64,000 nucleotides of DNA, taken from the NCBI GenBank assembly GCA_036405135.1, contig DASWYF010000047.1:62001-126000 (forward strand), given 5' to 3'. This stretch comes from Verrucomicrobiia bacterium (lineage in GTDB: Bacteria > Verrucomicrobiota > Verrucomicrobiia > Limisphaerales > JAEYXS01). Shown here one piece after another: positions 8,365-16,394 of this stretch. The translations under genes were made by a program, and so were the position numbers. Position 1 is the first letter of the stretch, and each line of letters starts with the position of its first letter. Below the pieces are notes generated by a model. It was given only the letters and a program-made list of their open reading frames with translations, searched no databases and had not been told where the DNA came from.

Positions 8365-9494
8365 AGCCGCGCGTCGCCATGGTCTGCTCGGGACTCGGCC
8401 ACGTGCGCCGGGGCAATGAGACGTGGGCGCATACCGTCGCCGAGGCGCTGCATGGGGCAGGTTGGCCGGTGACATTGTTCGGGGGCGGCCCATTGGAAAC
8501 GAAATGTCCTTACGTGCAGATCCGCAACTGGCCGAGGGAATCGTTCCTCTCCCGCTTCGGTATGAGCTGGCACCACCGCTACATGCTGGAGCAGTTGAGC
8601 TTTGCTACCGCCATCAAACGTCATCTTGCCCGTAATCCGCATCCACTTATCCATGCAGCAGACCCTTCGCTCGGCCAGCGCCTGCAACGCTCTGCCCGCG
8701 AACTAAACACGCAGCTCGTATACAAAGACGGCTTGCTACTCGGTCCGTCGTGGTGCCGCCAGTTCGATGTCGTACAAGTGCTGGCGCCCGCTTATCTCGA
8801 AGCCGCACGGGCTGCTAATGTAGATGTGAGCAAATGGTTCATCGTGCCGCATCTGGTAGACACCACACATTTTCAACCGCCCGCCGATCGCACGTTGGTT
8901 CGCAAGCAATTGTTCGGTGATAAAATTCCTGCGCATGCCTGTGTGGTTCTGGCGGTGGGTGATCTTTCACCGAACAGCAACAAGCGGCTGGATTGGGTGA
9001 TGCGTGAAGCGGCGTCCCTGCCGGAGAATGTTCGCCCTTACGTGGTCACCATCGGTCAGGCGAGTCCGGCGGATGCCAAGGCTTTTCAAGAATTGGCCGC
9101 TGGTCTTTTGCGTGAACGCGCCATCGTGCTGACGAATGTGAAGCCGACGGACATGCCTGCTTATTATCAGACGTCGGACATCTACGCTCACGCCGCGCAA
9201 CGCGAGCCTTTCGGCATCGTGTTCCTCGAGGCCATGGCGAGTGGCCTGCCCGTGCTGGCTCACAATTATGAAGTGACCCAATGGATCGTGGGTGATGGCG
9301 GCGAATGTTTCGACATGGGAGCGGAAGGTGTGCTGGCAGCACATATCCAAAAATGGGTGCAACAGCCGGATGAACGAAAGCGCTTCTCCCAGCAAGCCCG
9401 CGCACGAGCAATGAACCATTTTGCAACAGATCGCATTGTGCCGCTCTACGAGCAAATGTATCAGCAAATCACCAAAACCGGTGTAAATTCCTGA
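8361..9494 (+). CDS. Family 4 (GT-B) glycosyltransferase
   Basis: 377 residues from the ATG at 8361, overlapping the upstream stop; a start at 8298 would lie inside the previous gene. The N-terminal domain carries RVAMVCSGLGHVRRGNETWAH, a glycine-rich acceptor loop. The C-terminal donor domain shows VVLAVGDLSPNSNKRLDW and the GT4 signature EPFGIVFLEAMASGLPVL. It is a cytoplasmic retaining transferase by family. Three bases separate it from the next GT4 gene, to which it is only distantly similar. Confidence 0.88.
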   Translation: MKPRVAMVCSGLGHVRRGNETWAHTVAEALHGAGWPVTLFGGGPLETKCPYVQIRNWPRESFLSRFGMSWHHRYMLEQLSFATAIKRHLARNPHPLIHAADPSLGQRLQRSARELNTQLVYKDGLLLGPSWCRQFDVVQVLAPAYLEAARAANVDVSKWFIVPHLVDTTHFQPPADRTLVRKQLFGDKIPAHACVVLAVGDLSPNSNKRLDWVMREAASLPENVRPYVVTIGQASPADAKAFQELAAGLLRERAIVLTNVKPTDMPAYYQTSDIYAHAAQREPFGIVFLEAMASGLPVLAHNYEVTQWIVGDGGECFDMGAEGVLAAHIQKWVQQPDERKRFSQQARARAMNHFATDRIVPLYEQMYQQITKTGVNS

Positions 9495-9497
9495 CGG

Positions 9498-10637
9498 ATG
9501 CACGTCGCGTTTATCAATGAGAACATGCTGGGACATAGCTCCTACCTGATGCCTTTCGTCCGTTGGTTCGAGGCGCATCCGGAAGCGGGCATCCAGCCGC
9601 ACGTCATTGATGCCGCTCCTTTGCCTGCGCATCTGCAACGCTCTGCCGACATGACCATCCGCGGTTTGCGCAAGGTGGGCCTTGATTTCCACAGCGCACG
9701 CTGGCGTCTTATCAGCAGTCAACACGTCCGCAATCAACTGGATAAATTGCGATCCAACCACCCAATCGATGCCGTGGTGGTGAATACACAGAGTGTGGCC
9801 CTTCAGCTTGAGGATGTAGCGGGAGAAATGCCTGTGTGCGTGTGCCTGGATGCCACCTTCCATCAGCTCGCTCATTCCCGCTGGTTCGCTCCGAACAAGG
9901 TCGCCTCACTTCTTGTGCCGCTCACCATGGCCCCGATTGCTTCGCCGGAACGCGCCCTGTTCCATTCGTCTGCCAAACTTTTCCCGTGGTGCGATGAGGT
10001 GGCGGACAGCTTACGGAAAGATTACGGCGAGCCTGCTGAAAAAGTTCAGCCTCTCCCTCCATCGCTTGATTTGATGCAACTGCCTTTCCGATCCTGCGGG
10101 CCTTTGGGCAGCAAACCACGTTTGCTGTTCATCGGCGGTGATTTCGCGCGGAAAGGCGGGCCGCTCCTGCTGGAAGTCTTCCGGCAACATCTCTCGACTC
10201 GAGCGGAACTGCACATCGTCACGCAATCGCCGATCAATGAAGAACAGAACGTGAAGGTGCATCGCAACGTGAAAGCGTATTCACCAGAGTGGCACGCACT
10301 GTGGTCAAAAGCGGATGCCTTCGTATTCCCTTCCACATTGGAGACGTTCGGCCTCGTGCTGCTGGAAGCGATGGCGTTCGGCGTGCCGCTCATCGCCGCA
10401 CCGGTTGGCGCAGCACGCGAACTGATCGGGAATAATGAACGCGGGCTGTTGCTGGACGACTACGAGACAACCACCTTGAAGAAGGCGCTGGATTCCGTGC
10501 TGGAGATATATCCTTCAGCGTTAAGGCGCGCAGAAGCGGCGCGCGCGTGGGTGGAGCAGCGGCATAATCTCACCGTGAATGCTGGCGTGCTGGCCACCAC
10601 ATTGCGACAGTTGAGCAGCAAGCGACAGATTTCGTAA
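9498..10637 (+). CDS. Family 4 (GT-B) glycosyltransferase
   Basis: 379 residues. The N-terminal domain begins HVAFINENMLGHSSYLMPF. The donor-binding domain has RLLFIGGDFARKGGPLLL and the signature ETFGLVLLEAMAFGVPLIA followed by GAARELIGNNERGLLL, a textbook GT4 pattern. It follows the previous gene by 3 bp and closes the run of glycosyltransferases; its TAA overlaps the ATG of a small unrelated gene (TAATG). No polymerase, O-antigen ligase or lipid-carrier transferase is visible in the window, so those steps must be coded upstream or elsewhere. Confidence 0.88.
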   Translation: MHVAFINENMLGHSSYLMPFVRWFEAHPEAGIQPHVIDAAPLPAHLQRSADMTIRGLRKVGLDFHSARWRLISSQHVRNQLDKLRSNHPIDAVVVNTQSVALQLEDVAGEMPVCVCLDATFHQLAHSRWFAPNKVASLLVPLTMAPIASPERALFHSSAKLFPWCDEVADSLRKDYGEPAEKVQPLPPSLDLMQLPFRSCGPLGSKPRLLFIGGDFARKGGPLLLEVFRQHLSTRAELHIVTQSPINEEQNVKVHRNVKAYSPEWHALWSKADAFVFPSTLETFGLVLLEAMAFGVPLIAAPVGAARELIGNNERGLLLDDYETTTLKKALDSVLEIYPSALRRAEAARAWVEQRHNLTVNAGVLATTLRQLSSKRQIS

Positions 10638-10933
10638 TGAACGCGTGGCCGCACATAGAACGATCTTGGGATCTCCTCAAGCCAACCGGTGAGCGTGTCC
10701 GCTTCATAGTTCGCTTAGGGCCGGCGTACGAGAAAAATGCTCATTACTATTGCCCGGTCCGATTTGAAGGATGGGGAGATTCTCCTCCTGATATAGAGGG
10801 TCGTGATGCCTTGCAGTCTCTCTTAATAGCCGTCGATCTGGTGCGATCTATCCTGCACGCCTACGTGACTCATGGTGGAAGGGTACTGTGGCCAGACACC
10901 AATACGGACTATGATCTGGTCCAATTCGGATAA
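10637..10933 (+). CDS. Small DUF6968-like protein
   Basis: 98 residues. The layout is RVRFIVRLGPAY, then a YYCPVRFEGWGD strand with a CP pair, a DALQSLLIAVDLVRSIL helix and a final HGGRVLWP turn. This matches my memory of the DUF6968 layout (short beta strands, a 'CPy...glgd' motif, a Q-A-L helix and a grLxW ending); I cannot confirm it by search. Function is unknown. It overlaps the last base of the glycosyltransferase stop (TAATG) but is unlikely to act in glycan synthesis, because such proteins occur as stand-alone small genes. Its sequence looks more A+T-rich than its neighbours. Confidence 0.65.
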   Translation: MNAWPHIERSWDLLKPTGERVRFIVRLGPAYEKNAHYYCPVRFEGWGDSPPDIEGRDALQSLLIAVDLVRSILHAYVTHGGRVLWPDTNTDYDLVQFG

Positions 10934-10952
10934 CGTTCGCCCGTTTTTTAAC

Positions 10953-11804
10953 ATGCCTGAACTGCCCGAAGTAGAAGTGCTCGTGCGTCATCTGAATCCC
11001 TTGGTGAAAGGCCAACGGATTCAAGGTGTCTCCGTGCGACGGGAAAAAGTCATCCGCCCCACAACAGTCGAGCAACTGTCCGAAGCATTGACCGGAGCGA
11101 CGCTGCAAGGCGTCACGCGCCGCGCGAAGTTTCTGCTCTTTCAACTGAAAGCCAAAGGTGCCCGCGAGACATTCCCCCTCGTTGCGCATCTGGGCATGAC
11201 GGGACGCATCTTCCTGCAAGCCAAAGAGGCTGTTCTGCCCAAGCACGCAGCGGTGGTGCTGGACCTGGGGAAGAATGTGATGGTCTTTGAGGACACGCGT
11301 TACTTCGGTCGCTTCACGTTGGACACAGCTTCACTCGCCGAGCTTGGCCCGGAGCCGCTCGTGGATGAGTTCGATGTCAGTGCCTTCGCCAACGCGCTGA
11401 AACGTTCCACCCAACCGATCAAAGTAAAGCTACTGGATCAAACGCTCATTGCCGGTGTGGGAAACATCTACGCGAGCGAGGCACTCTTCCGCGCCGGCAT
11501 CTCGCCGAAGCGCCGCAGTGATCGCGTGAAAGCGAATGAGATTATCACGCTGGTGAAAGCGATCCAGCAAGTGCTCGCCGAGGCCATCCACTTCGGCAGC
11601 ACTATCCCGCTGGACTACGCTGGGACCGGGAAGAGCGACGGGCTTTTCTATTACGGCAAGCGCGAGGAAATCGAGGATCACTACGAAGAGCGACTGCTGG
11701 TGTATGACCGCGCGGGCAAGCCGTGTGTGAAGTGTCAGACGCCGATCAAGCGCTTCGTGCAGGCGGCGCGAAGCACGTATTTTTGTGCGAAGTGTCAGAA
11801 GTAG
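10953..11804 (+). CDS. mutM: Formamidopyrimidine-DNA glycosylase
   Basis: 283 residues from the ATG at 10953. The mature N-terminus PELPEVEVLVRHL supplies the catalytic proline (P2, nucleophile after Met removal) and glutamate, so this start is fixed by chemistry; the longer frame from 10872 is rejected. The middle has AHLGMTGRIF and the helix-two-turn-helix GVGNIYASEALFRAGI. The C-terminus has the zinc finger C-x2-C ... C-x2-C (CVKCQ ... FCAKCQK). The enzyme excises oxidised purines such as 8-oxoguanine and nicks the AP site. It ends before the large palindromic intergenic region and is not obviously part of the glycan operon. Confidence 0.96.
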   Translation: MPELPEVEVLVRHLNPLVKGQRIQGVSVRREKVIRPTTVEQLSEALTGATLQGVTRRAKFLLFQLKAKGARETFPLVAHLGMTGRIFLQAKEAVLPKHAAVVLDLGKNVMVFEDTRYFGRFTLDTASLAELGPEPLVDEFDVSAFANALKRSTQPIKVKLLDQTLIAGVGNIYASEALFRAGISPKRRSDRVKANEIITLVKAIQQVLAEAIHFGSTIPLDYAGTGKSDGLFYYGKREEIEDHYEERLLVYDRAGKPCVKCQTPIKRFVQAARSTYFCAKCQK

Positions 11805-11837
11805 GGGAGCGCAGTCACCAATCGGAATTCCGTCCCA

Positions 11838-12189
11838 GTGCCATCAGGCACGAAAGATTCATGGATGTCTGGAAAAATCGTTACGTAGTGACGAAAAATC
11901 TCAAGAATCGTAAGGAGCAAATCTTGCGTCGCTACGCGACGCTGGGATTCTGAGATTCAAAACCACGGGTTAGAGCGGTTTTAGAAATTATGTAGCGATG
12001 TGGTGGCGAGAAAAAGGAAAGCGGTCTTTTTGGGTTCTGGCTTCGTTTCGGCTCAGTCACAGGGTCTTTGGAACCTGCTCCTTCGCCAAAGCCTCGCCAT
12101 AACCCAAAAATCCTCGCTCCTCACCGCTACATAATTTCTAAAAACGCTCTAAAACCCGTGGCTATGAATCCGCCCTCGCTTACGCGAGG
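11838..12189 (+). repeat. Modular palindrome cassette, copy A
   Basis: Ordered palindromes joined by short conserved linkers: gtgcc-atca-ggcac (11838-11851) followed by gaaagattcat; cgttac-gta-gtgacg (11879-11893); gcgtcgc-tac-gcgacgc (11926-11942) preceded by atcttg; a cacgggtt...aacccgtg pair (outer ends 11963 and 12161), then ctatgaatc; and cctcgc-ttac-gcgagg (12174-12189). Copy B at 44234-44426 has the same modules and linkers in the same order on the other strand. In copy A the two halves of the cacgggtt palindrome are pushed apart by a long inverted repeat; in copy B they abut. Confidence 0.8.
11963..12161. repeat. ~199-bp near-palindrome (long inverted repeat)
   Basis: The left arm from 11963 reads ccacgggtt, agagcg, then gttttagaaattatgtagcg. 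The right arm ending at 12161 is its near-exact reverse complement (cgctacataatttctaaaaac, gctct, aaaacccgtgg). The match continues inward, with gaps, through tttttgggtt (12027-12036) against aacccaaaaa (12101-12110) and ggcttcg/cgaagcc-like words. As single-stranded DNA or RNA it would form one very long imperfect hairpin. It carries no coding frame. It may be a small non-autonomous element inserted in the cacgggtt palindrome of the cassette, or an expansion of that palindrome. Confidence 0.75.
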
Positions 12190-12301
12190 CAAAATCCATT
12201 CGTTAACACCTAATTTTCAAGTACTTAAGACACGGAAGAAATTTTAGAGAAAATCGTCACATGGACAGCCAATGTCCTACCCCCCTCCTTAAGCTGGTGG
12301 C

Positions 12302-12415
12302 ATGAAAAATAAGAATTCGATGCTGCTGACGGGCGGGGAACAAGAGCCGGTGTGGGTGACGGTGATGGGATGTGGGGCGGGGTTTGTGTTCTTGATGATC
12401 TTGTTGGCGATTTAA
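12302..12415 (+). CDS. Possible 37-residue single-span membrane peptide
   Basis: An ATG-to-TAA frame of 37 codons. The first 16 residues are polar (MKNKNSMLLTGGEQEP). The remaining residues, from V17 to the end (VWVTVMGCGAGFVFLMILLAI), form one hydrophobic span with small residues in the middle, like tail-anchored bacterial mini-proteins. There is no clear Shine-Dalgarno in front of the ATG, and it sits in a region otherwise full of non-coding repeats, so it may be chance. No homologue is recalled. Confidence 0.3.
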   Translation: MKNKNSMLLTGGEQEPVWVTVMGCGAGFVFLMILLAI

Positions 12416-12432
12416 GTGAAAGGATCTGGGAA

Positions 12433-12511
12433 ACATCGAACATCCAACGCCCAACCTCGAACATCGAGAGGGGATTTCGAGGACGAGGACGACGACGAGC
12501 ACGAAGGACGA
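12433..12511. repeat. Degenerate intergenic repeats
   Basis: Two word families stand side by side: 'gaacatccaacgcccaac' with variants of catcgaac (12433-12470), and a gaggac/gacgag purine-rich run (12479-12511). Each is an imperfect array of 6-10-base words without an open frame. Similar low-complexity words are scattered between genes in many Verrucomicrobiota-like genomes; this is from memory and was not checked here. Confidence 0.55.
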
Positions 12512-12540
12512 TTGGGAAGGTTTGAAAAGAATTAGGGGAA

Positions 12541-14181
12541 ATGATGAATTTGATTTATCAAAACGTTGCGGAAGAAGGATTGAAAATACCGGCGGGGCAT
12601 GTTGATGTTGCTCCCCTTATGGATGACCTCCAGCAGTTTGACGAATTGCTCACCTGCCGCCTCGACAGCGGTCGCAAGGTGGTGCAGCCGTGCTCCATCG
12701 TTATCTTCGGCGCGAGCGGTGACCTCACCGTGCGCAAGCTGATCCCCGCGCTCTATCACCTGTATATCGAAGGGGCGCTGCCCAAGCCGTTCAAGGTCGT
12801 GGGCTATGCGCGTCGCGACAAGACAGATGCTTCCTGGCGCGAAGAGTTGAAGGCGGGCATGGCGAAATTCTCCCGCACGAAGGCCGTGGATGAGGCGAAG
12901 TGGGCGGAGTTCGCCGCGAACGTGCATTACTGCGTGGGCGATCTGAATGAGAAGGCCGGTTACGAGAAGCTGGAAGCGACGCTGAGCGGTTTCGGCGTGC
13001 CGGAGTTGCGGCATAACTTGCTGTTCTACCTTGCCATTTCGCCGAGCCAGTTCGCCACCGTTGTTGAGCAGTGCAACAATGTCGGTCTCTTACACAAGGG
13101 CATGGAGGGCGGTCACTGGCAGCGCGTGGTGGTGGAGAAGCCGTTCGGAACGGATCTCGGCTCAGCGCACGTCTTGAATGACGAGCTGACGCAGTTCGCG
13201 AATGAAAAACAGATCTATCGCATCGACCATTATCTCGGCAAAGAAACGGTGCAGAACATTTTGATGTTCCGCTTCTCGAACTCGATCTTCGAGCAGCTCT
13301 GGAATCGTCAATCGGTGGAATCCGTGCAGATCACGGTGTCCGAGAAATTGGGCGTCGGCGGTCGTGGTGGTTACTACGAGGAAGCAGGCGCGATCCGCGA
13401 CATGTTGCAGAACCATTTGCTGCAGGTGCTCTCGCTCGTGGCGATGGAGCCGCCCGTATCGCTGGATGCCGAGCCGATCCGCGATGAGAAGGTGAAGTTG
13501 CTAAAATCCATCCGGGAGATTCCGCCCGCATTGATGGAGAAGAATGTGGTTCGCGGCCAATATTTTGCGGGCATGCTGGATGGCGCGTTGCGTCCGGGTT
13601 ATCGCCAGGAGGAGAAGGTGAAGTCGGACTCGAACGTGGAGACGTTCGTGGCGATGAAGTTGCTGATCGATAACTGGCGCTGGTCTGGCGTGCCGTTCTA
13701 CCTGCGCACGGGCAAATCGCTGCCGCTCAGCGCGAGCGAAGTGCGCGTGCAATTCAAGCCGACGCCGCACGTCCTCTTCGCGAAGCAATGCGGACAAAAG
13801 CTCGATGCGAACGCGATCACGCTGCGCTTGCAACCGAACGAAGGCATTTACCTGCGCTTCAACGGCAAGGTGCCGGGCACGAGCATGCAGTTGCGTCCAG
13901 TGCGCATGCATTTCAGTTACGATTCCGAATTCGGCGCTTACACGCCGGAGGCTTACGAACGTCTGTTGCTGGAAGCGATTGCGGGTGATGCGACACTGTT
14001 CATCCGTCGTGATGAAGTGGAGACGGCATGGGGCATTGTGGATCCGATCCGCGCGGCGTGGGGCAACAAGCCGCTCACGAATCGCGAGTTCTACTCCGCA
14101 GGTACGTGGGGTCCGGTGGCGTCCGATGACTTGCTCGCGCTGGGCGGTCACGTGTGGCACAACCCGCAACCGATCAAGTAA
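12541..14181 (+). CDS. zwf: Glucose-6-phosphate 1-dehydrogenase
   Basis: 546 residues, slightly longer than the usual 480-510 because of ~50 extra N-terminal residues. The nucleotide-binding motif is VIFGASGDLTVRKLIPALYHL. The substrate motif RIDHYLGKE has the catalytic Asp-His pair, and YLRTGKSLPL is a family-typical later segment. The enzyme oxidises glucose-6-phosphate to 6-phosphogluconolactone, making NADPH. A good ribosome-binding site (agggga, 12533-12538) precedes adjacent ATGs at 12541 and 12544. Only 9 bp separate it from the lactonase gene that performs the next step, so the two form an oxidative pentose-phosphate operon; 6-phosphogluconate dehydrogenase is not in the window. Confidence 0.96.
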   Translation: MMNLIYQNVAEEGLKIPAGHVDVAPLMDDLQQFDELLTCRLDSGRKVVQPCSIVIFGASGDLTVRKLIPALYHLYIEGALPKPFKVVGYARRDKTDASWREELKAGMAKFSRTKAVDEAKWAEFAANVHYCVGDLNEKAGYEKLEATLSGFGVPELRHNLLFYLAISPSQFATVVEQCNNVGLLHKGMEGGHWQRVVVEKPFGTDLGSAHVLNDELTQFANEKQIYRIDHYLGKETVQNILMFRFSNSIFEQLWNRQSVESVQITVSEKLGVGGRGGYYEEAGAIRDMLQNHLLQVLSLVAMEPPVSLDAEPIRDEKVKLLKSIREIPPALMEKNVVRGQYFAGMLDGALRPGYRQEEKVKSDSNVETFVAMKLLIDNWRWSGVPFYLRTGKSLPLSASEVRVQFKPTPHVLFAKQCGQKLDANAITLRLQPNEGIYLRFNGKVPGTSMQLRPVRMHFSYDSEFGAYTPEAYERLLLEAIAGDATLFIRRDEVETAWGIVDPIRAAWGNKPLTNREFYSAGTWGPVASDDLLALGGHVWHNPQPIK

Positions 14182-14190
14182 GCGAACATC

Positions 14191-14904
14191 GTGGCGTACG
14201 AACTGATCTCTTACCCGAGCGATGACGCACTAGCCATCGCGGCTGCGGAACAATGGTTGAAGGCGCTGGCCAAGCGGCAAGACCGAGTGACGCCCTACAC
14301 AGTGGCGTTATCCGGCGGACGCGTGGCGCAGAAGTTCTTTGCGGCCGTCGCCGCGAAGGGCAAAGCGAACCTCGAGTGGTTCATCAACGTCCATTTCTTT
14401 TGGGCGGATGAACGGTGCGTGGCGCCGGATCATGCGGATAGCAATTATCGCGTGGCCGAGGCGGACTTGTTCCAGCCCTTGAAGATACCGGCGTTCCAGA
14501 TCCATCGCTTGCGCGGGGAGATGGAGCCGGTGGCGGGAGCAAATCACGCCATTCGCGAGCTGCAAGAGATCGCGGGAAATGCCACAGGAAGTTTGCCTCA
14601 GCTTGATCTGGTGTTCCTCGGCATGGGCGAAGATGGTCACGTGGCCTCGCTCTTCCCGGGTGATAAAGATCCCAGCAACCCTGCTTGGGTGCGCCCAGTC
14701 ATCGGACCGAAGCCGCCACCACAACGCCTCACGATGGGTTATGGCTTGATCGCGAACGCGAAGGAAGTCTGGGTGCTCGCTTCGGGCAAAGCGAAGGAGC
14801 AGGCGTTGAAAGATTCATTGAGCGGACCGGATAAGACGCCCTTGGGCAAAGTGCTGGCGGCACGGAAGCAAACGACCATCTTGAGCGACATCACCGTCGC
14901 TTAA
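14191..14904 (+). CDS. pgl: 6-phosphogluconolactonase
   Basis: 237 residues from a GTG. Family motifs are YTVALSGGRVAQKFF (sugar-phosphate loop), VHFFWADERCVAPDHADSNYRVA (the usual DER...D.SN segment) and LVFLGMGEDGHVASLFPG (GMGxDGHxASLFPG, the catalytic region). It hydrolyses 6-phosphogluconolactone, the product of Zwf coded directly upstream. It is cytoplasmic, without a signal peptide. No Shine-Dalgarno is obvious, which suggests coupling to zwf translation. Confidence 0.94.
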   Translation: MAYELISYPSDDALAIAAAEQWLKALAKRQDRVTPYTVALSGGRVAQKFFAAVAAKGKANLEWFINVHFFWADERCVAPDHADSNYRVAEADLFQPLKIPAFQIHRLRGEMEPVAGANHAIRELQEIAGNATGSLPQLDLVFLGMGEDGHVASLFPGDKDPSNPAWVRPVIGPKPPPQRLTMGYGLIANAKEVWVLASGKAKEQALKDSLSGPDKTPLGKVLAARKQTTILSDITVA

Positions 14905-14910
14905 ATCAGG

Positions 14911-15201
14911 TCACTGCCAGTATTCTTTGGCTTCGGACTGGCTGGGTTCTGTCCCACGTGAAGCGGAGATGAAGCCCAAGGTCACCGATGTGGCCTCGTG
15001 ATTTACCATGCTGAATATCACGACCTTTTCGAGGGTCATGTTCTCACGTGGTTCAATGCTGACCTTCACCATTTCCTCCAACGATTTGAAGGGAATGGTT
15101 TCCTCCACATAATCGGGCGTATCGGTCCGTATAAAGACCGCTTGGCCGATTGCATATGAGGCCGGATTCATGAGTATGTTAAGAGCATAACCCCTGCCCA
15201 C
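14911..15201 (-). CDS. Hypothetical protein, 96 residues
   Basis: An open frame from a GTG at 15201 to a stop six bases from the end of pgl, convergent with it. An internal ATG about 10 codons in (MNPASYAIG) is an alternative start. Composition is balanced (several Glu/Lys/Val/Thr, one final Trp), with a TLEKVVIFSMVNHEATSVTL stretch likely to be paired beta strands. No signal peptide, membrane span or known motif is recognised. It fills an otherwise empty stretch and is not the shadow of a gene on the other strand, which makes it credible. Confidence 0.5.
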   Translation of the reverse strand: MGRGYALNILMNPASYAIGQAVFIRTDTPDYVEETIPFKSLEEMVKVSIEPRENMTLEKVVIFSMVNHEATSVTLGFISASRGTEPSQSEAKEYWQ

Positions 15202-15417
15202 GCATTGAGCAAGCAGTGGTTTTACTTATATCCGCCATCAGGAAACACGCAAATCCAGCTTCTACAAAGCCTTACAACGATTGTGCAAGCGGCGAACCCT
15301 CTATTCCCTCGCGCTGGCCCGTCTTATGCTCAATGAAATGGCATGACGGTTTGCACGGTGGGCTGCGTTTTACACCGATGACCCGCACGGCTTCCGTTAC
15401 TAACTGAAAGGTTTAGT

Positions 15418-16278
15418 ATGAAAGCTACGTTGCCGCAAAAACTGGTGGCCTTGTTCGTCCTGCTATTTTGCTTGGCCAGCTACACTTGGGCGGCTGATAC
15501 GGGAAAAGACAAAGATAAGAAAGCTCCTCCCGCCACGACCAAAGCCGAGGCGCCCATCAAAGAATACACCGGCACGCTTCAGAGCATCGATAAAGAGGAA
15601 GGGATCGTGAAAATCGACAAGTTCCTATGGAACAAGACCTTCAACCTAGCGCAAGACTGTGCGTTCGTCACCGGATTGGAGAAAAAAGTGGCTGCTGAGG
15701 ACATGAAACCCGGCATGGAAGTGGTGGTGAATTACGAGGAGGTGAACGGCATTCTCGTGGCCACACACATCGCCCAACGCCAATATAACCATACCGGCTA
15801 CGTGAAAGCTGTTACTCCCGCCAAGCGCGAGATCATCATGGACCGGATTGGGCTCACTCGCACCTTTAAGGTGAGCGACAACACCCAACTATCACTTCAC
15901 GGCAAAGAGGCAGATTTGAACGAACTTAAAAGCGGCCAGAAGATCACACTTGTTTATACCAAGGAAGGTGATGTCTGGCTCGCGCAAAAGATTGAAGATA
16001 CTTCAGAAACTTTCTCTGGAACGATTGAAGCGATCGATGAAGGCGCGGCCACATTGAAGGTTAAAAGCATGATCGCCACACGAAAGTTTAACCTCGGCGA
16101 TGGCTGCAAGATCATCATCAATGGCGACGACCGCTCACGTCTGCGCGATCTGCGCATCGGCCGGCAGGTGCAGATCCATTATGAAGAGATGAAAGGTGTA
16201 TTGGCGGCCACACGGATCGAACATATAGGAAATGAGAATGACACTCCGAAGACATCGGTGCCCCAAGGGGGAGGTTGA
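15418..16278 (+). CDS. Secreted protein with three tandem OB-like (DUF5666-type) repeats
   Basis: 286 residues: a signal peptide (basic start, hydrophobic core, cleavage near A25/A26), then a Lys/Ala-rich linker and three ~70-residue repeats at about 49-118, 125-192 and 198-269. Repeats 1 and 3 align best: YTGTLQSID.EEG..K / FSGTIEAIDEGA..LK, then K.FNL, then a '(K)PGMEVVVNYEEVNGILVATHI / IGRQVQIHYEEMKGVLAATRIE' ending. The pattern suggests small beta barrels of the DUF5666/OB kind seen in periplasmic proteins of unknown role. A weak aaagg precedes the ATG. It stands alone, 116 bp before typA. Confidence 0.8.
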   Translation: MKATLPQKLVALFVLLFCLASYTWAADTGKDKDKKAPPATTKAEAPIKEYTGTLQSIDKEEGIVKIDKFLWNKTFNLAQDCAFVTGLEKKVAAEDMKPGMEVVVNYEEVNGILVATHIAQRQYNHTGYVKAVTPAKREIIMDRIGLTRTFKVSDNTQLSLHGKEADLNELKSGQKITLVYTKEGDVWLAQKIEDTSETFSGTIEAIDEGAATLKVKSMIATRKFNLGDGCKIIINGDDRSRLRDLRIGRQVQIHYEEMKGVLAATRIEHIGNENDTPKTSVPQGGG

Positions 16279-16394
16279 CCATCACTTCCACTGTCGCAGG
16301 CGTATCATTTTCGTTTACCCTAGTACTTGACCTTTTTCCGCGAAACGGCAGACTGCGCGGCTCCGGTAATCAACCGGGGATAGTCGAGCGGCTT

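Larger units (their letters stand above)
11805..12540. other. 736-bp intergenic region of palindromes and degenerate repeats
   Basis: No convincing long gene. From left to right it holds three short palindromes (11838-11851, 11879-11893, 11926-11942), a ~199-bp near-palindrome (11963-12161), a further palindrome (12174-12189), a possible 37-codon frame (12302-12415), a 'gaacatccaac' type degenerate repeat (12433-12470) and a purine-rich gag/gac run (12479-12511), then the zwf ribosome-binding site. The palindromes recur in the same order, inverted, at 44.2-44.4 kb. Confidence 0.8.

Noticed and set aside
7339-8493. 384-codon minus-strand frame across a GT2 gene
   Set aside because: Antisense to two well-supported glycan genes that overlap by ATGA.
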